Assembly: GCA_034359265.1 (NCBI GenBank)
Contig: CP136890.1
Coordinates: 85,833,501 to 85,897,500 of the forward strand
Source of the DNA: Canna indica
Taxonomy: Eukaryota > Streptophyta > Magnoliopsida > Zingiberales > Cannaceae
DNA length: 64,000 nucleotides
Direction of reading: 5' to 3'
Shown here: piece after piece, positions 12,401-22,799 of the stretch
Layout of the letters: every line of letters begins with the position of its first letter
Numbering within the stretch: the first letter of the stretch is position 1
Made by a program: the position numbers and the translations under genes
Notes under the pieces: generated by a model
Seen by the model: the letters and a program-made list of their open reading frames with translations, nothing else
What the model was told of the DNA's origin: nothing
The model's database searches: none

Positions 12401-13557
12401 TTGAGCATTAAGGAGAGAAGATATGAAGTTAATTCTTCTAGTTTTGGTGACAATACGATGGTAGAATGCAGTGTTCTGGTCCCCATCTTTGATCCAGTCA
12501 GCTTTAGACTTAGACCACCACTTAACACAGATCTATTTTTGAATGACAATACATTTATTATGAAGGCATCTAAGCCTAGTGGAAATGTCACTAGGGGCAA
12601 GGGGAGTACCTTCAATGGACTCAAGAGAAGCAATGTCAGAGTAAATAGTGTCAAGATTATGTTCCAGCATACCAAGAGAGGTTCTATTCCAGTGACTTAG
12701 AGCCCCTCTGGTATTGGCTAATTTATGATTAAAAGCATATCTATTGGCTGGAAGAGGAGAATTCCAAGCATTGTTTACAACAGACTTGCTTTCCTCATAT
12801 TGAGTCCAAAAGTTCTGAAATTTAAATAACTTACTCATAGTTTGCTTATCATTGGGGATATTAATAAGGAGCGGCCTATGGTCTGAAGTAGTTCTTGTTA
12901 AATGATGAACAGAAGCATGCCCAAAGAAATGTAACCATGCTGAATTAGCAAAAACACGATCCAATCTAATCATAATTTTAGCTAAGCCCGTCCTATTATT
13001 AGTCCAAGTATAGTTATTTACAGTAAAGCCAAGATCGGTCAAATCACAATGACTACAAATTTTTTTAAAATCTTGAATAGAGGTAGAAACTTTAAAACTT
13101 GCACCTCCAAGTTTATCACATGAGTTTAAGATACAATTAAAGTCTTCCATAATAAGTCATGGATAAGGATGCAAGTTTAAATCAATAAAAGATTGCCAAA
13201 ACATAGATCTGACGTTAGGAATAGTACTAACATAAATAGCAGAAAGTAAGAAAGGTTCAGAGTTATCAATTTTTATCACATAATATTAATGACTTGGGAG
13301 CAAGAAGAAATAAGCCGCGCATTTACAAAGTCTGTGTTCCAAGCAATAATGATGCCACCAGAAGCACCCACATTAGGCATAATAGCACCAATCCAAGATC
13401 TACCAAAAGTTCTAATAAGCTTTTTAGATTTAGGCTCATCCAAATGGGTTTCTCGAAGAACAATAACTTTAAGAGAAGAGAGTTTAAGATGTACTGAGAT
13501 AAACTCTTTGACTGGCTTCCTTCCGGCCCCCCTACAGTTCTAGTTCAGAACATTCAT
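9447..13557 (-). pseudogene. LINE ORF2: endonuclease, reverse transcriptase, RNase H (broken)
   Basis: The start ATG is at 13557-13555, reading MNVLN then a TAG where the family has Trp, then NCRGAGRK. The apurinic endonuclease follows (GDFNCIL-type motif near 13140, SDHRPLL near 12890). The reverse transcriptase has NGKSPGFDGF near 12190, KIDLEKAFD near 11790, GIRQGDPISPF near 11630 and the catalytic FVDD near 11475. The zf-RVT region (CHGRLLTRSRLFHLG) is near 10330. A C-terminal RNase H (FNCDGS near 9900, AAHWAANRA near 9560) ends at FHVT and a stop formed at the PIF insertion point. About 1,370 codons match plant L1 ORF2. Besides the early stop there are frameshifts near 12110, 11200 and in RNase H. 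It would act by nicking target DNA and reverse-transcribing LINE RNA. Confidence 0.88.
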
Positions 13558-15614
13558 TGGGAACAAGTTGGGGTATCAGTTTCAATAGGAATAGGGGTTG
13601 AAGTGACCTAGGTAGGAGATTTAGAAATCTGATTATTATCAATAGGCTTAGAAGGGGAATTGTTGTTGTCATCAGGGTCCTCAAATAAACTAGAGATTCT
13701 ATGTCTTTTGTTAGAATGTTTAGCCTTAAAGGGAACTAAGGCTAAGCTAGCCATTTTAGAAGTTGATTTGGAGTTTTTATTTAAAGGTTTCTTACTAGCA
13801 ACTCTACTAGAACTAGGCTTCTTGATAAAATCCTTAGAAGCTTTGAATACTAGTTCAAGTTCATTGGCTAGAGTAGGAAGAGAGTTTGATGGAGGAGACT
13901 TGAAGCTAGGATCTTTAGGATTGACAGTTTTCTCAGAACTGGCGCTAGATATAACTCTTCCTGTGGAACAAGGAGAGCTTCTAGGCTCAAATCTCTGGGT
14001 ACTTTTGGCAAGCTGTTTGTGCTTGGAAGACATCATGTTATCAGAAGTGTTCTCATTCAAATTATTTAAGGGAACAAAGTTCTTATGGGTTAAGGCTTTG
14101 GGGTTAAGATCAGAGCCTAAAGCCTCGCCGGCAGCCCTTTGAGAGGACCTGGAGTCAATAGAGACTCCTCGCATCCGAGCACGACCATTCCTTTGGATGG
14201 AGGGTTGGAGTGCACTACGGGGATTGTTCCTTCTGGTAAGGCATCTCTGGATCTCAATCCAAGGGCCACAGGCAGGCTCAGGAAGGGGGTCAAAGCTTGC
14301 TTGGAAGGAAGAGAGGAGGATGAGTTTAAAGGGTTAATAGGGGAAGCTGTCGCCATAGGAGTATCCAACTCACAATTAGAAACCATATCATTAACAGTAT
14401 TAACAAGTTTATCTTTACCAGCATAAGCAACATTATTAACAATAGAATCACTAGCAGAATTAATGTTACTAGGAACATGCACATTAACAGGAGAATCCAC
14501 CACACTATTAATAACCATAATGTCAATAGGATTAACATTACAAACAAAATCAACATTACCAGTAGCAGTATTAACTATAGAATCCTTCACAGAAATATTA
14601 TTAACTGGAACATTGACATTAGATTTGCGACAAAGAAGAATAGGGCAGTCCGCTTCTTTGTGCCCGATTATACCACATTGAAAACATAAAGTAGAGAGGT
14701 TTTCATACCATACAGGCTGAAAAAATTCTTGGTTTTCAAAAGAGATCCATAAACCTTGTTTAAGAGGTAAGGCTAAATTAATTTCAACACACACCCGTAT
14801 ATATTTACCTCGTTCAAACGAAAAAGAACGATCATCAACACGAATAACCCGACCAAAATTATTACCAATATGCGTAACACAGTCTATATTCCAGAACTCA
14901 AGCAGGAGGGACTGTAATCGCAGCCAAATTGGGGCGGTAGTAAACGGTTCATCCCATGGACGGAAGAGGGGCTTCCATGGAATGAGGCGTATTACATCGC
15001 CCCGCAGACACCACGGACCACCGCTCAAAATAGAATTGGCATATTCAACCAAAGAAAATCAAAAAACGAAGAAATTATCGTCGAGATCCAGAACATTTTG
15101 AAAGCCATACAAATACCATAATCGAGATGCCCAATATCTGATAATATTAAGGGGAGGAGGCTTACCAAGGAACTTCCCAAGGTTGCCGGAGGGTGGAGAT
15201 CTTCTCGGAAGTGAAGACAACACGGTTGGATGTAGCGGAAGAAATATTGGAGAAGGTGTTCTTTAAAGCCGGCTCCGATCCCAGATTAGGGTTTTTCGAT
15301 TTCAGAATATCTGCCCAAGATTTGGGTGAATTCGGAGCCTTTTCGGAAGGAGGGGCTGAGGCGGATGACATAGGCCCTGAGCCCTTGTTAGGGTTTTGTA
15401 TATCTGCGATACTTGTCCTCGAGTTGGGCAGGGATGAAGCCACACCGGGAGCGGAAGCTACAGAGGAGGAGGAGAAGCCCGTTGCCTTCGTCGGAGTGGA
15501 AGAGGGGGGGCCGAATCGGCCATCGGGAGGGTCAGGAGGATGGGGAACAGGAGGGGGGAGGGAATCGCTTGAAGTGTCGCCGCTAGGGCACAACACGGAA
15601 GTGACACGAGACAT
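13554..15614 (-). pseudogene. LINE ORF1: DUF4283/CCHC nucleic-acid-binding protein (broken)
   Basis: It begins MSRVTSV at 15614. A Pro/Ser-rich N-terminus is followed by SWADILK, then, after a frameshift near 15160 and a stop, the DUF4283-type region (SILSGGPWCLRGDVIRL.PW). The CCHC zinc knuckle CFQCGIIGHKEADC is near 14680, and the tail is Ser/Asn-rich. A further frame change lies near 14120. The present stop is TAG at 13608-13610. Read through, the frame ends at a TGA (13556-13554) that overlaps the ORF2 ATG. ORF1 proteins coat LINE RNA in the ribonucleoprotein particle. Confidence 0.85.
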
Positions 15615-15622
15615 TTCCCAAC

Positions 15623-15639
15623 CATTATACATAAACTCT
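15623..15639. repeat. Right target-site duplication of the first LINE
   Basis: CATTATACATAAACTCT, identical to 7611-7627. Confidence 0.95.
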
Positions 15640-16164
15640 ATTGAAATACTAATTGCATGTTTACTCCTCAAGACAAGGAAGAATATAATAATAGATAAAT
15701 TAATATTTATTATTTATTTAATACATGAATTAAAAAATATATAAAATTAATATTATATCTTGTGTATATCGGATTTAAAAAATTTATATTTAATTCATCC
15801 TCATCTTTATATAATAAAAATAACTAAGTCTGAAATAAATAAGGTAGTAATTTTCCGCTCTTTTTTTCTCTTTCCCGCTCATTTAATAATAATAAAAAGT
15901 TTTTTTCAGCTCATTTAATAAAAAGAAGAAATTTTTATGAACATTTCTATAAAATAATTAAATAGACATTTATGTAATTTTCATTCACAAAATTTTGAAA
16001 ATCGACTACATTTGAAAATAAATAAATTTTAATTAATATAATTTTTACTTAGTAGTTCTAATTATTCTAAGTTAAAAAAATACATCTTCGTATATACACA
16101 TGTTGCTTCCACATTAATCTCTGATATCTTAAAATTCTAATTAAATATTTATAATTTTTTAATT

Positions 16165-16571
16165 CACGCAGTTATTTAATAAAATTAAATAAATAAATTT
16201 TAAAATTAGAAAATTAGAAAATAAATAAACATTTCGAAATTAATATAATTTTACTTAGTGATTTTCTAATTCACACATTTATTTAATAAAATTAACTAAA
16301 TAAAATTTGAATTCGGGAAATTAGAAAATAAATAAAAATTTCGAATTTCATATAATTTTACTTAAAAATTCTAATAATTCTAATTCTGCAAAAATACATC
16401 ATCGTATAGACACATGTCCCTTCCACATTAATATGTGTCCCCGTAAAATTCTAACTAAATATTCATAATTTTCTAATTCATGTGGAAATTTAATAAAATT
16501 AATTAAATAAATTTTGAAATAAGGAAATTAGGAAATAAATAAAAATTTCGAAATTAATATAATTTTACTTA
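16165..16571. repeat. Three diverged copies of a ~100-base AT-rich unit
   Basis: Units near 16165, 16266 and 16477 share the order TCTAATTCA..., ATTTAATAAAATTAA, GAAATTAG.AAATAAATA, ATTTCGAA, then ATATAATTTTACTTA. The second and third are separated by a unique ~110-base segment containing CACATGT. Confidence 0.7.
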
Positions 16572-16583
16572 GTAATTCTAATA

Positions 16584-17107
16584 ATTCATTTATTAATAAT
16601 CTTTTTACACAATTTACTTTACTTAATTATTGTGATTATATTTGAAATTGTGATTAATTACACAATTCAAAATTACTAAATAAGAATAATAATCAACATT
16701 TAGTAATTATTACTGAAACCAATAACTTAATAATCTTATTAATTGTTGTGAAATTTCCTAATTTTGATTTTCTTATTAATTTTGAAATTTGAAATTAATA
16801 ATCTTATTAATTATTGAATATTAATTACCAAATTTACAAATAATTCTTTTAATTCTGTAATTAATAATCTTTTTGCACAATTTAATTATTTAATTATTGT
16901 GATTGTTTTTGAAATTTTGATTAATTGTTATTAATTACACAATTCAAAATTACTAAATAAGAGTAATAATCAGTGTAATTATAACCGAAATCAATAACTT
17001 AATAATTTTATTAATTGTTGTGAAACTTTCAAATTTCAAATTTTTAAATTTGAAATTAATAATCTTATTAATTATTAAATATTAATTACCAAATTTAACA
17101 ATTTTCC
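16584..17107. repeat. Tandem duplication of a ~265-base AT-rich unit
   Basis: The unit starting ATTAATAATCTTTTT (16584) is repeated starting about 16858. The internal order is the same in both: ACACAATTCAAAATTACTAA, then AATAATCA, then CAATAACTTAATAAT, then TTAATTGTTGTGAAA, then ATTAATTACCAAATTT. Several small insertions and deletions separate the copies. Confidence 0.75.
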
Positions 17108-17502
17108 AAAATTTCATATGTCTACAAAAATTAGTTTCGTGGTTAGTGTAGGATATCAATTATTCTCCTTTTTCTTAATCTTCATAGTTTATTATTTTTT
17201 TCTTTTATTTTCGTACTGAAATAATGATCCGCTATGATTTAGTTAGGATCAATACGGTTGTGGAGAGTGCTCAATTTCAATAATTCTAATTTAAATGAAT
17301 CTATTGAAATGGTTCTTATCGATAGAAATATAAGATTTTTATTTTTATATTTTTTAAACAATTTGATAAATTTTGAAATAATTATTCATATATCATTTTA
17401 TTGATTAGTGAGGTAGAGCGCCCAATTTTATTAATTTTTATTTTTATTCATTTTATTACTACTTGCAAATCATACTCTTTTAAGATTATAAAATGTACTA
17501 TA

Positions 17503-17505
<3 letters not shown>

Positions 17506-17557
<52 letters not shown>
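17506..17557. repeat. (AT)n microsatellite
   Basis: An uninterrupted AT tract of about 52 bases. Confidence 0.95.
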
Positions 17558-17559
<2 letters not shown>

Positions 17560-17636
17560 CTTTTAAATTATATTTTGTAAATACTTATTTTTGAGGTTTT
17601 TAATTCTATAATAATTATTTTTTTGAATAACTATTG

Positions 17637-18035
17637 AAAATATTTTTTAATATGTTGAATTACTTTTATATTAGTTTTTTGAGTTTTTAAAATATCAATT
17701 TTTGGGTTTATTTTTAATAGTATTTCAAATCCAAAGAAATTTATGAAATTTAAAATAATATTCTAATTTATCTCAATTTGTTATTTTATATCTATATTAT
17801 ATATTATTATTTCGTACCTTTTTTTTTGTTTTTTTATATAATTTAATTTTTGAAACTATAGAATTTACCTAATTTTGATTTTTTTTTTTAATTTTATATT
17901 TATTATATTTTGAGTGATTATTGAAAATAGTTTTTAATGTGTTGAATTGTTTTTATATTAGTTTTTGAATATTAAAATATCAATTTTTAAAATTGTTTTT
18001 AATAGTATTTTAAATTCAAAGAAATTAATATTGAC
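17637..18035. repeat. Diverged direct duplication (~115 bases, offset ~286)
   Basis: The segment at 17637-17750 (TTTTTAATATGTTGAATT... TTTTTAATAGTATTT... CAAAGAAATT) recurs at 17923-18035 with point differences. Confidence 0.65.
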
Positions 18036-18224
18036 TCTATATTTATATTTTATTAATATATTTACTTCCCCTTTAAACGTTTTAGTATTGATTCTAGATT
18101 TATATTAATATCAATATTTTGCTATCTTATTATTATAAATTTTATTTTATTTTAATATATTTTAGATATGAAGTATTATTTGTTTGAAATAATTTTGACA
18201 TTTTTAATCCAAAACAAATTACTA

Positions 18225-18225
<1 letters not shown>

Positions 18226-18272
<47 letters not shown>
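18226..18272. repeat. (TTA)n microsatellite
   Basis: About 15 TTA units in AT-rich DNA. Confidence 0.95.
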
Positions 18273-18273
<1 letters not shown>

Positions 18274-18394
18274 GAAAATACTCTGAATATGACGAAAATA
18301 GCTTGAGTGTGTCCAAAATGATTGTGTCCGTTATTGAAATTATCATATTATCTCTTATAATCTACCTTAATTGTTGTATTTTAATTTTCATTGA

Positions 18395-18449
18395 CTCTCT
18401 CTCTCTCTCTCTCTCTCGCTCTCTCTCTCTTTTTCTCTCTCTCTCTCCC
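18395..18449. repeat. Interrupted (CT)n microsatellite
   Basis: CT dinucleotides interrupted by CG and TTTT. Confidence 0.9.
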
Positions 18450-20142
18450 TCATCTTTTTCTTCCGCATGAAATAAATTTCAATTAATTACAAATTTAATT
18501 AATTTGATAATTAATATGTTTAGTAATATTTTTTTTTTCTTTCACACGTGTAAATATTTAGTATTAAGTTTAATTTAATTAAAGGACATTACTAAATATA
18601 TTAATAGGATCCACATATTTTTTAATAATATTTGACCTCCCAAATAAAAAGGTCAAATGAATGTGGATCACATTAATTAAAATTCATAAATATTAAAATT
18701 TAATTATTTTAATGCACCTCATCAATTTAAATTATAATTGTCACATGCTAAAATTTCCTACTAAATTGTATTATTAAGTGGTTTATAAAATCACTTAAAT
18801 ATGGAAATAAATAACAAAGTCACTTTTGACTTTTGAGACTTCATGACATGCATAATAAAATTTTGAGATAAATAAATAATTAATATGACTTTACTATTTG
18901 TTTGATATTCGTACTTTAATTTTGAGTATTAAAATTTTAATTATTTAATGCACCATACTAATTAAAATTGTAATGTACCATGCTTATTCTAATTATAATA
19001 AATTAATTAATTTTCACATTAAATAATTCTCTCTAATTCACCACACTAATTGATGTTTTCATCTATTATTTGTTTTTAACCTTGATTTTATATAATAATT
19101 TAGATTTATATTTTATAATTTAAACGAATTCATAATGGATTAAGTTTCTTTTACTATTTTTTAAAATTCAATTGGACATGTGTGGACATGTTTAAAATTC
19201 ATAAACGTCATATATATATAATTTAATTTAATTTAATTTTAATTTTTTGACATTTTATTTTATCTTATATATTATATATAACTCATCTTCATGCAGATAC
19301 GTGTCGCTTCCATATGAAACTGTGTTTCATCTAAAATAATTTTTATATCTAATTTATCAATTAAATTAATTTTGAATATTATTAAAATTGAAAATAATTA
19401 ATTTCAATTTTTTAAAAATTAATTTCACTATGATTAATTTCCAAATTCCCAAATCAATTTAATTAACTATGACTACTTTCCAAATAAAGTCGAATTAAAT
19501 TTCAATTAATTACTCTAAATTTCCTAATTTCTCACTCTATTTTTAATTATTCATATCAAATTTTCTAATTTTCAACTCTAATATTATCTTATCTTTATAT
19601 AATAAAAGCAACTAAGTATGTAATAAATAAGGTAGTAAATTTCTATTTTTTTCTCTTTCCTACTCATCTTTATATAATAAAATAACTAACTCTGGAATAA
19701 ATAAGTTAGTAATTTTTCGCTCTTTTTTCTCTTTTCCACTCATTTAATAATAAAAATTTCCTGCTCATTTTGGGTTATTCCCGCTCATTTAATAAAAAAA
19801 GAAGTTTTTATGAACATTTTTATAAAATCATTAAATAGATATTTATGTAATGTTCATTCATAAAAAAAAAATTTGATATTTTTTTATAAATGAATCTTTT
19901 TAAAAGAATTTCGCAAAAATATTCATGAAATAAGCGAAAATAGCCCTAAAATGAGTGAGAAAATATATTAGATTTTGCACAAAAGTGTATAACACGTCAC
20001 GAACTTTTTTGAAAAAAAAATATATACAAAAAAAAAATCAACAAAAAATATGAATTGTATTTATTATAATAAGAATAAAAATATGAATTGTAACACGTCA
20101 CTCTTGAGCCGATCTCGCACCCGCGGCACAAAAATAAAATAC

Positions 20143-20250
20143 TTATTAGCAACGGCGTTCTAACGGGCAAGTGAGCCATTGCTGATGATGTAACTTATCA
20201 GCAACGACTTTCTAACGGACCAGTGAGCCGTAACAACGCCATTGCTGATA
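20143..20250. repeat. 5' subterminal repeats of element A
   Basis: Units of the form AGCAACG.C(T)TTCTAACGG..(A)AGTGAGCC.TTGCTGAT, about 57 bases apart. Each unit holds the motif AGCAACGG and its reverse CCGTTGCT. In this transposon class such arrays are binding sites for the TNPA-like protein. Confidence 0.75.
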
Positions 20251-20251
20251 A

Positions 20252-20260
20252 GTTTATATA
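20252..20260 (+). promoter_or_regulatory. Probable TATA box of element A
   Basis: TTTATATAGG directly follows the last subterminal unit and precedes a GC-rich leader. It occurs at the same place in C (29561-29570) and B (33002-33009, reversed), so a promoter role is likely. Confidence 0.6.
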
Positions 20261-20765
20261 GGCTGAGGGTTCGCGACCGCCCCTTCCTCCTCCTTCTTCC
20301 TCTTGCTCTGCTGTCACCGTTGCTGCCCCTACCGCCGCCGCCGCCCTGTCCTCGACCGTCGGATCTCGCCATCTTCTATTGATCCAGGCAAGTCTCGCCG
20401 GCTATCCTCCTCTCCATTCAATCTAGATCCGGCTGAAACCCAATATTTAGGGTTTCGGCCGATGGCCGACTGGCCACTTGCCGGATCTTTGTCCAGTGTT
20501 CGAACACTGGACGTCGGACACTGGACTCCGGCGTCGGAAATTGATTAAAATAATATTTTTTAGACTAATTTTTTAATTTATAGATTAATTGTTAGATTTA
20601 TTTTTAGGGTTTAGATTAATTTTTAGATTAATATATTTAGATTAATGTTATGTTTTAGATTAATTTGATGTTTTAGATTAATGTATAGATTAATGTTATA
20701 TTTTAGATTAATGTTTAGATTAATATTAATTAGTTAAAATATTAATTAGTCCTGAGTCATCCTCA

Positions 20766-20940
20766 CTGGACTCGCACCGGAATCGTCCATTTCGGACTCG
20801 CGCCGAAATCGTCCATTTCGGACTCGCGCCGAAATCATCCATTTCGGACTCGTGCCGAAATCGTCCACTTCGGACTCGCGCCAGAATCGTCCACTTTGGA
20901 CTCATGTCGGAATTGTCCGCTATGGACTCGAACTGACTCG
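20766..20940. repeat. 26-base direct repeats in the element A leader
   Basis: Six to seven tandem copies of GGACTCGCGCC(G)GAAATCGTCCA(T/C)TTC, decaying towards the right. Element C has the same array at 33499-33635. Element B has a shorter version near 32510-32580. Confidence 0.85.
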
Positions 20941-21129
20941 AAATATTTAGAAAATAATCATCCCTCCGACGAGTTGATAAGTTTCACGTACGCATCAACG
21001 AGTCGGATATGATTTAGCAAAACCTTAGATCCGTTCGGAGGTTGTATGTTCGTGTAAAAGAAGTAGATGATCTTTTATACGACGTATAACCCTTGAGTTG
21101 TCCCTGATTGGACAATTTGGAAATATAGT

Positions 21130-21309
21130 TATTTATATTGCACTTAATTTTTTCTTTTAACCGTTAACTCATTCTAAATTTCGGCAGCATCTCTCTTATT
21201 CTCCGATACGCGCCCAGATGATATGCGTATTCAGAGAACTGTAGGGAGATGCTGCCAAAATTTAGAATGAAGTTAGCGGTTAAAAGAAATACTTAGTGCA
21301 ATATGAATA
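21130..21309. repeat. Long imperfect hairpin upstream of the A transposase
   Basis: Two arms of about 85 bases are inverted copies (TATATTGCACTTA...TTTAACCGTTAACT...TTCTAAATTTCGGCAGCATCTC). They are separated by a short loop near 21225 containing AGATGATATGCG. The TNP2 ATG lies 77 bases further on. The same hairpin sits before the transposase in B and C. Confidence 0.9.
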
Positions 21310-22381
21310 ACATGAATCTTGAATGAAATAGGATCATCCCACCTAAAGACATTACCTAAAGATATTGTCAACTTTTTGACAGAACATGTCGGGCGATCAA
21401 AGTTGGATGTATCGACGTCTTGATCGTGGAGCTTTAATGAATGAGTTTCGATTAGGCGTAACGTACTTCCTAAATTTTGCCTATTCGGATCAGAAATTCG
21501 TTAGCGTCAGTGATAAAATCCGATGTCCGAGCCACATTTGCTTGAATGGACGATTTTTGGATCGGAAAACTGTCACTTTGTATCTATATAGCAAAGGATT
21601 TGGACCAAGATATTTTATATGGACTTGTCACGGAGAGTCACGTGAAGTCGGGACGTCGAGCAATCATGTCGTTCAAACACATGGTGAATCTTCCTTTGCT
21701 GGTGTTTCTTCATCAAGTCCATCTAATCCCTATAGAACTATGATACTTGATAGTCTAATCAACTGGGTGAAAAAAAGTATCTTTTGGAAATTGTCGTATT
21801 GTAGTTCATTACTGATTTGGCATAATTTGGACGTCATGCACATTGAAAAAAATGTGTTTGATAATATTTTCAACACTTTGATGGATGTTTCCGAAAAAAC
21901 TAAAGATAATGTCAAAGCCCAACATGATCTGAAAATACTTTGCAAGAGATCGGAGTTGGAATTACAAGAGGTCAACGGACAATATATGAAGCCAAAGGCC
22001 CCGTATGTGTTAAATAAACAACAGATCAAAGATGTTTGTCAATGGATGAAAGAACTCAGCTTACCTGATGGATATGCCTCAAACTTATCTCGATGTGTGA
22101 ACGTCGATGATTGCAAAATATCAGGGATGAAGCGCCATGATTGTCATGTATTCATGCAGAGATTGCTTCTGATCGCTTTCCGAGATCTTCTACCTGATAA
22201 TATTTGGGATCCGTTGACTGAATTAAGTATATTATTTAGAAATATTTGTGCAAATGTCCTTCGAGTCGAAGATATGTCAGCACTTGAAAATAATATTATT
22301 GAAATTATATGCAAGCTGAAACAGTTTTTCCCTCCTGCCTTCTTTGACTCGATGGAGCATCTACCGATACAGTTGGCATAC

Positions 22382-22590
22382 CACTACTAAAAATCAATCT
22401 TTTTGCGACGGCGAATGTCGCGGTCGCAGATGTGAAGAATCTGCGACCGCTTGCCACAGGGGTCACATCGTGGCCGATTCTGCGACGGTTCTACGACAGC
22501 AAAGCTTGTCGTCGCAGAATTAATAACCCGGCGACAGTTTGGCGACTACTTGCGACCACTTTTTACGACGGCACGGCGGTCGCAAAATGT
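22382..22590. repeat. 5' subterminal repeats of element D
   Basis: Dense copies of GCGACGGC, GCGACCGC, TGCGACC and their reverse complements, mirrored at the 3' end. They are likely TNPA-type binding sites. Confidence 0.75.
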
Positions 22591-22656
22591 TATTAAAATT
22601 CTCCGCCCTCTTCCCCTGCTCAACCGATCACTTGATCTCACTCGTTCTCTCTGCCG

Positions 22657-22745
22657 CCGCACGTCACCCGCTGCTCGTCGTCCGCCGCATGACGCACGTC
22701 GCCCGCTGCTCGTCGTCCGCCGCATGCCGCACGTCGCCCGCCGCC
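22657..22745. repeat. GC-rich tandem repeat in the element D leader
   Basis: About two and a half copies of a unit GCACGTC(G/A)CCCGCTGCTCGTC GTCCGCCGCAT, followed by a CT run (22753-22776). It lies in what is probably the 5' leader of the D gene. Confidence 0.75.
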
Positions 22746-22799
22746 GCCCGCTGCTCTCTCTCTCTCTCTCTCTCTCCGCCCAAACCCTAGATGACCACT

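Larger units (their letters stand above)
7628..15622 (-). mobile_element. L1-type LINE (minus strand), near full length, with a nested PIF element
   Basis: A plant L1-clade non-LTR retrotransposon bounded by a perfect 17-base target-site duplication. Read on the minus strand it starts almost at the ORF1 ATG (15614). It encodes ORF1 with a DUF4283-like domain and CCHC knuckle, then ORF2 (endonuclease, reverse transcriptase, zf-RVT, RNase H). It ends with a short 3' tail, TTTTGGTAAAAAAA, at 7628-7642. The second LINE in this window ends similarly (TTTCGGTAAAAAAAA). The 1,785-base PIF-type insertion at 7662-9446 separates the end of ORF2 from this tail. Without it the LINE is about 6.2 kb. Several stops and frameshifts make it inactive. 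Confidence 0.9.
15640..20142. other. Extremely AT-rich repeated DNA, possibly Helitron-derived
   Basis: No gene is seen. The segment is roughly four-fifths A/T and made of local duplications and microsatellites, listed separately. A segment beginning TCATCTTTATATAATAAA at 15801 recurs at about 19587 and 19664. At 15801 and 19664 it is followed by the same 200 bases (CTAAGT.TG.AATAAATAAGGTAG, then CGCTC...TTTCTC). A CACATGT/CGTGTCGCTTCCA motif appears at about 16095, 16405 and 19300. The TC start, and a CACCCGCGGCAC word at 20117-20128 just before element A begins, suggest Helitron ends. I found no clear CTRR terminus and no Rep/helicase. Confidence 0.5.

Noticed and set aside
18168..18470. 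100-codon frame with a tyrosine run and SLSLSRSLS tail
   Set aside because: It is the translation of TTA and CT microsatellites in AT-rich DNA.
20766..20940. Regular 26-base repeats considered as a CRISPR-like array
   Set aside because: Repeats are directly tandem with no unique spacers, in a plant transposon leader. The same array recurs in sister elements.
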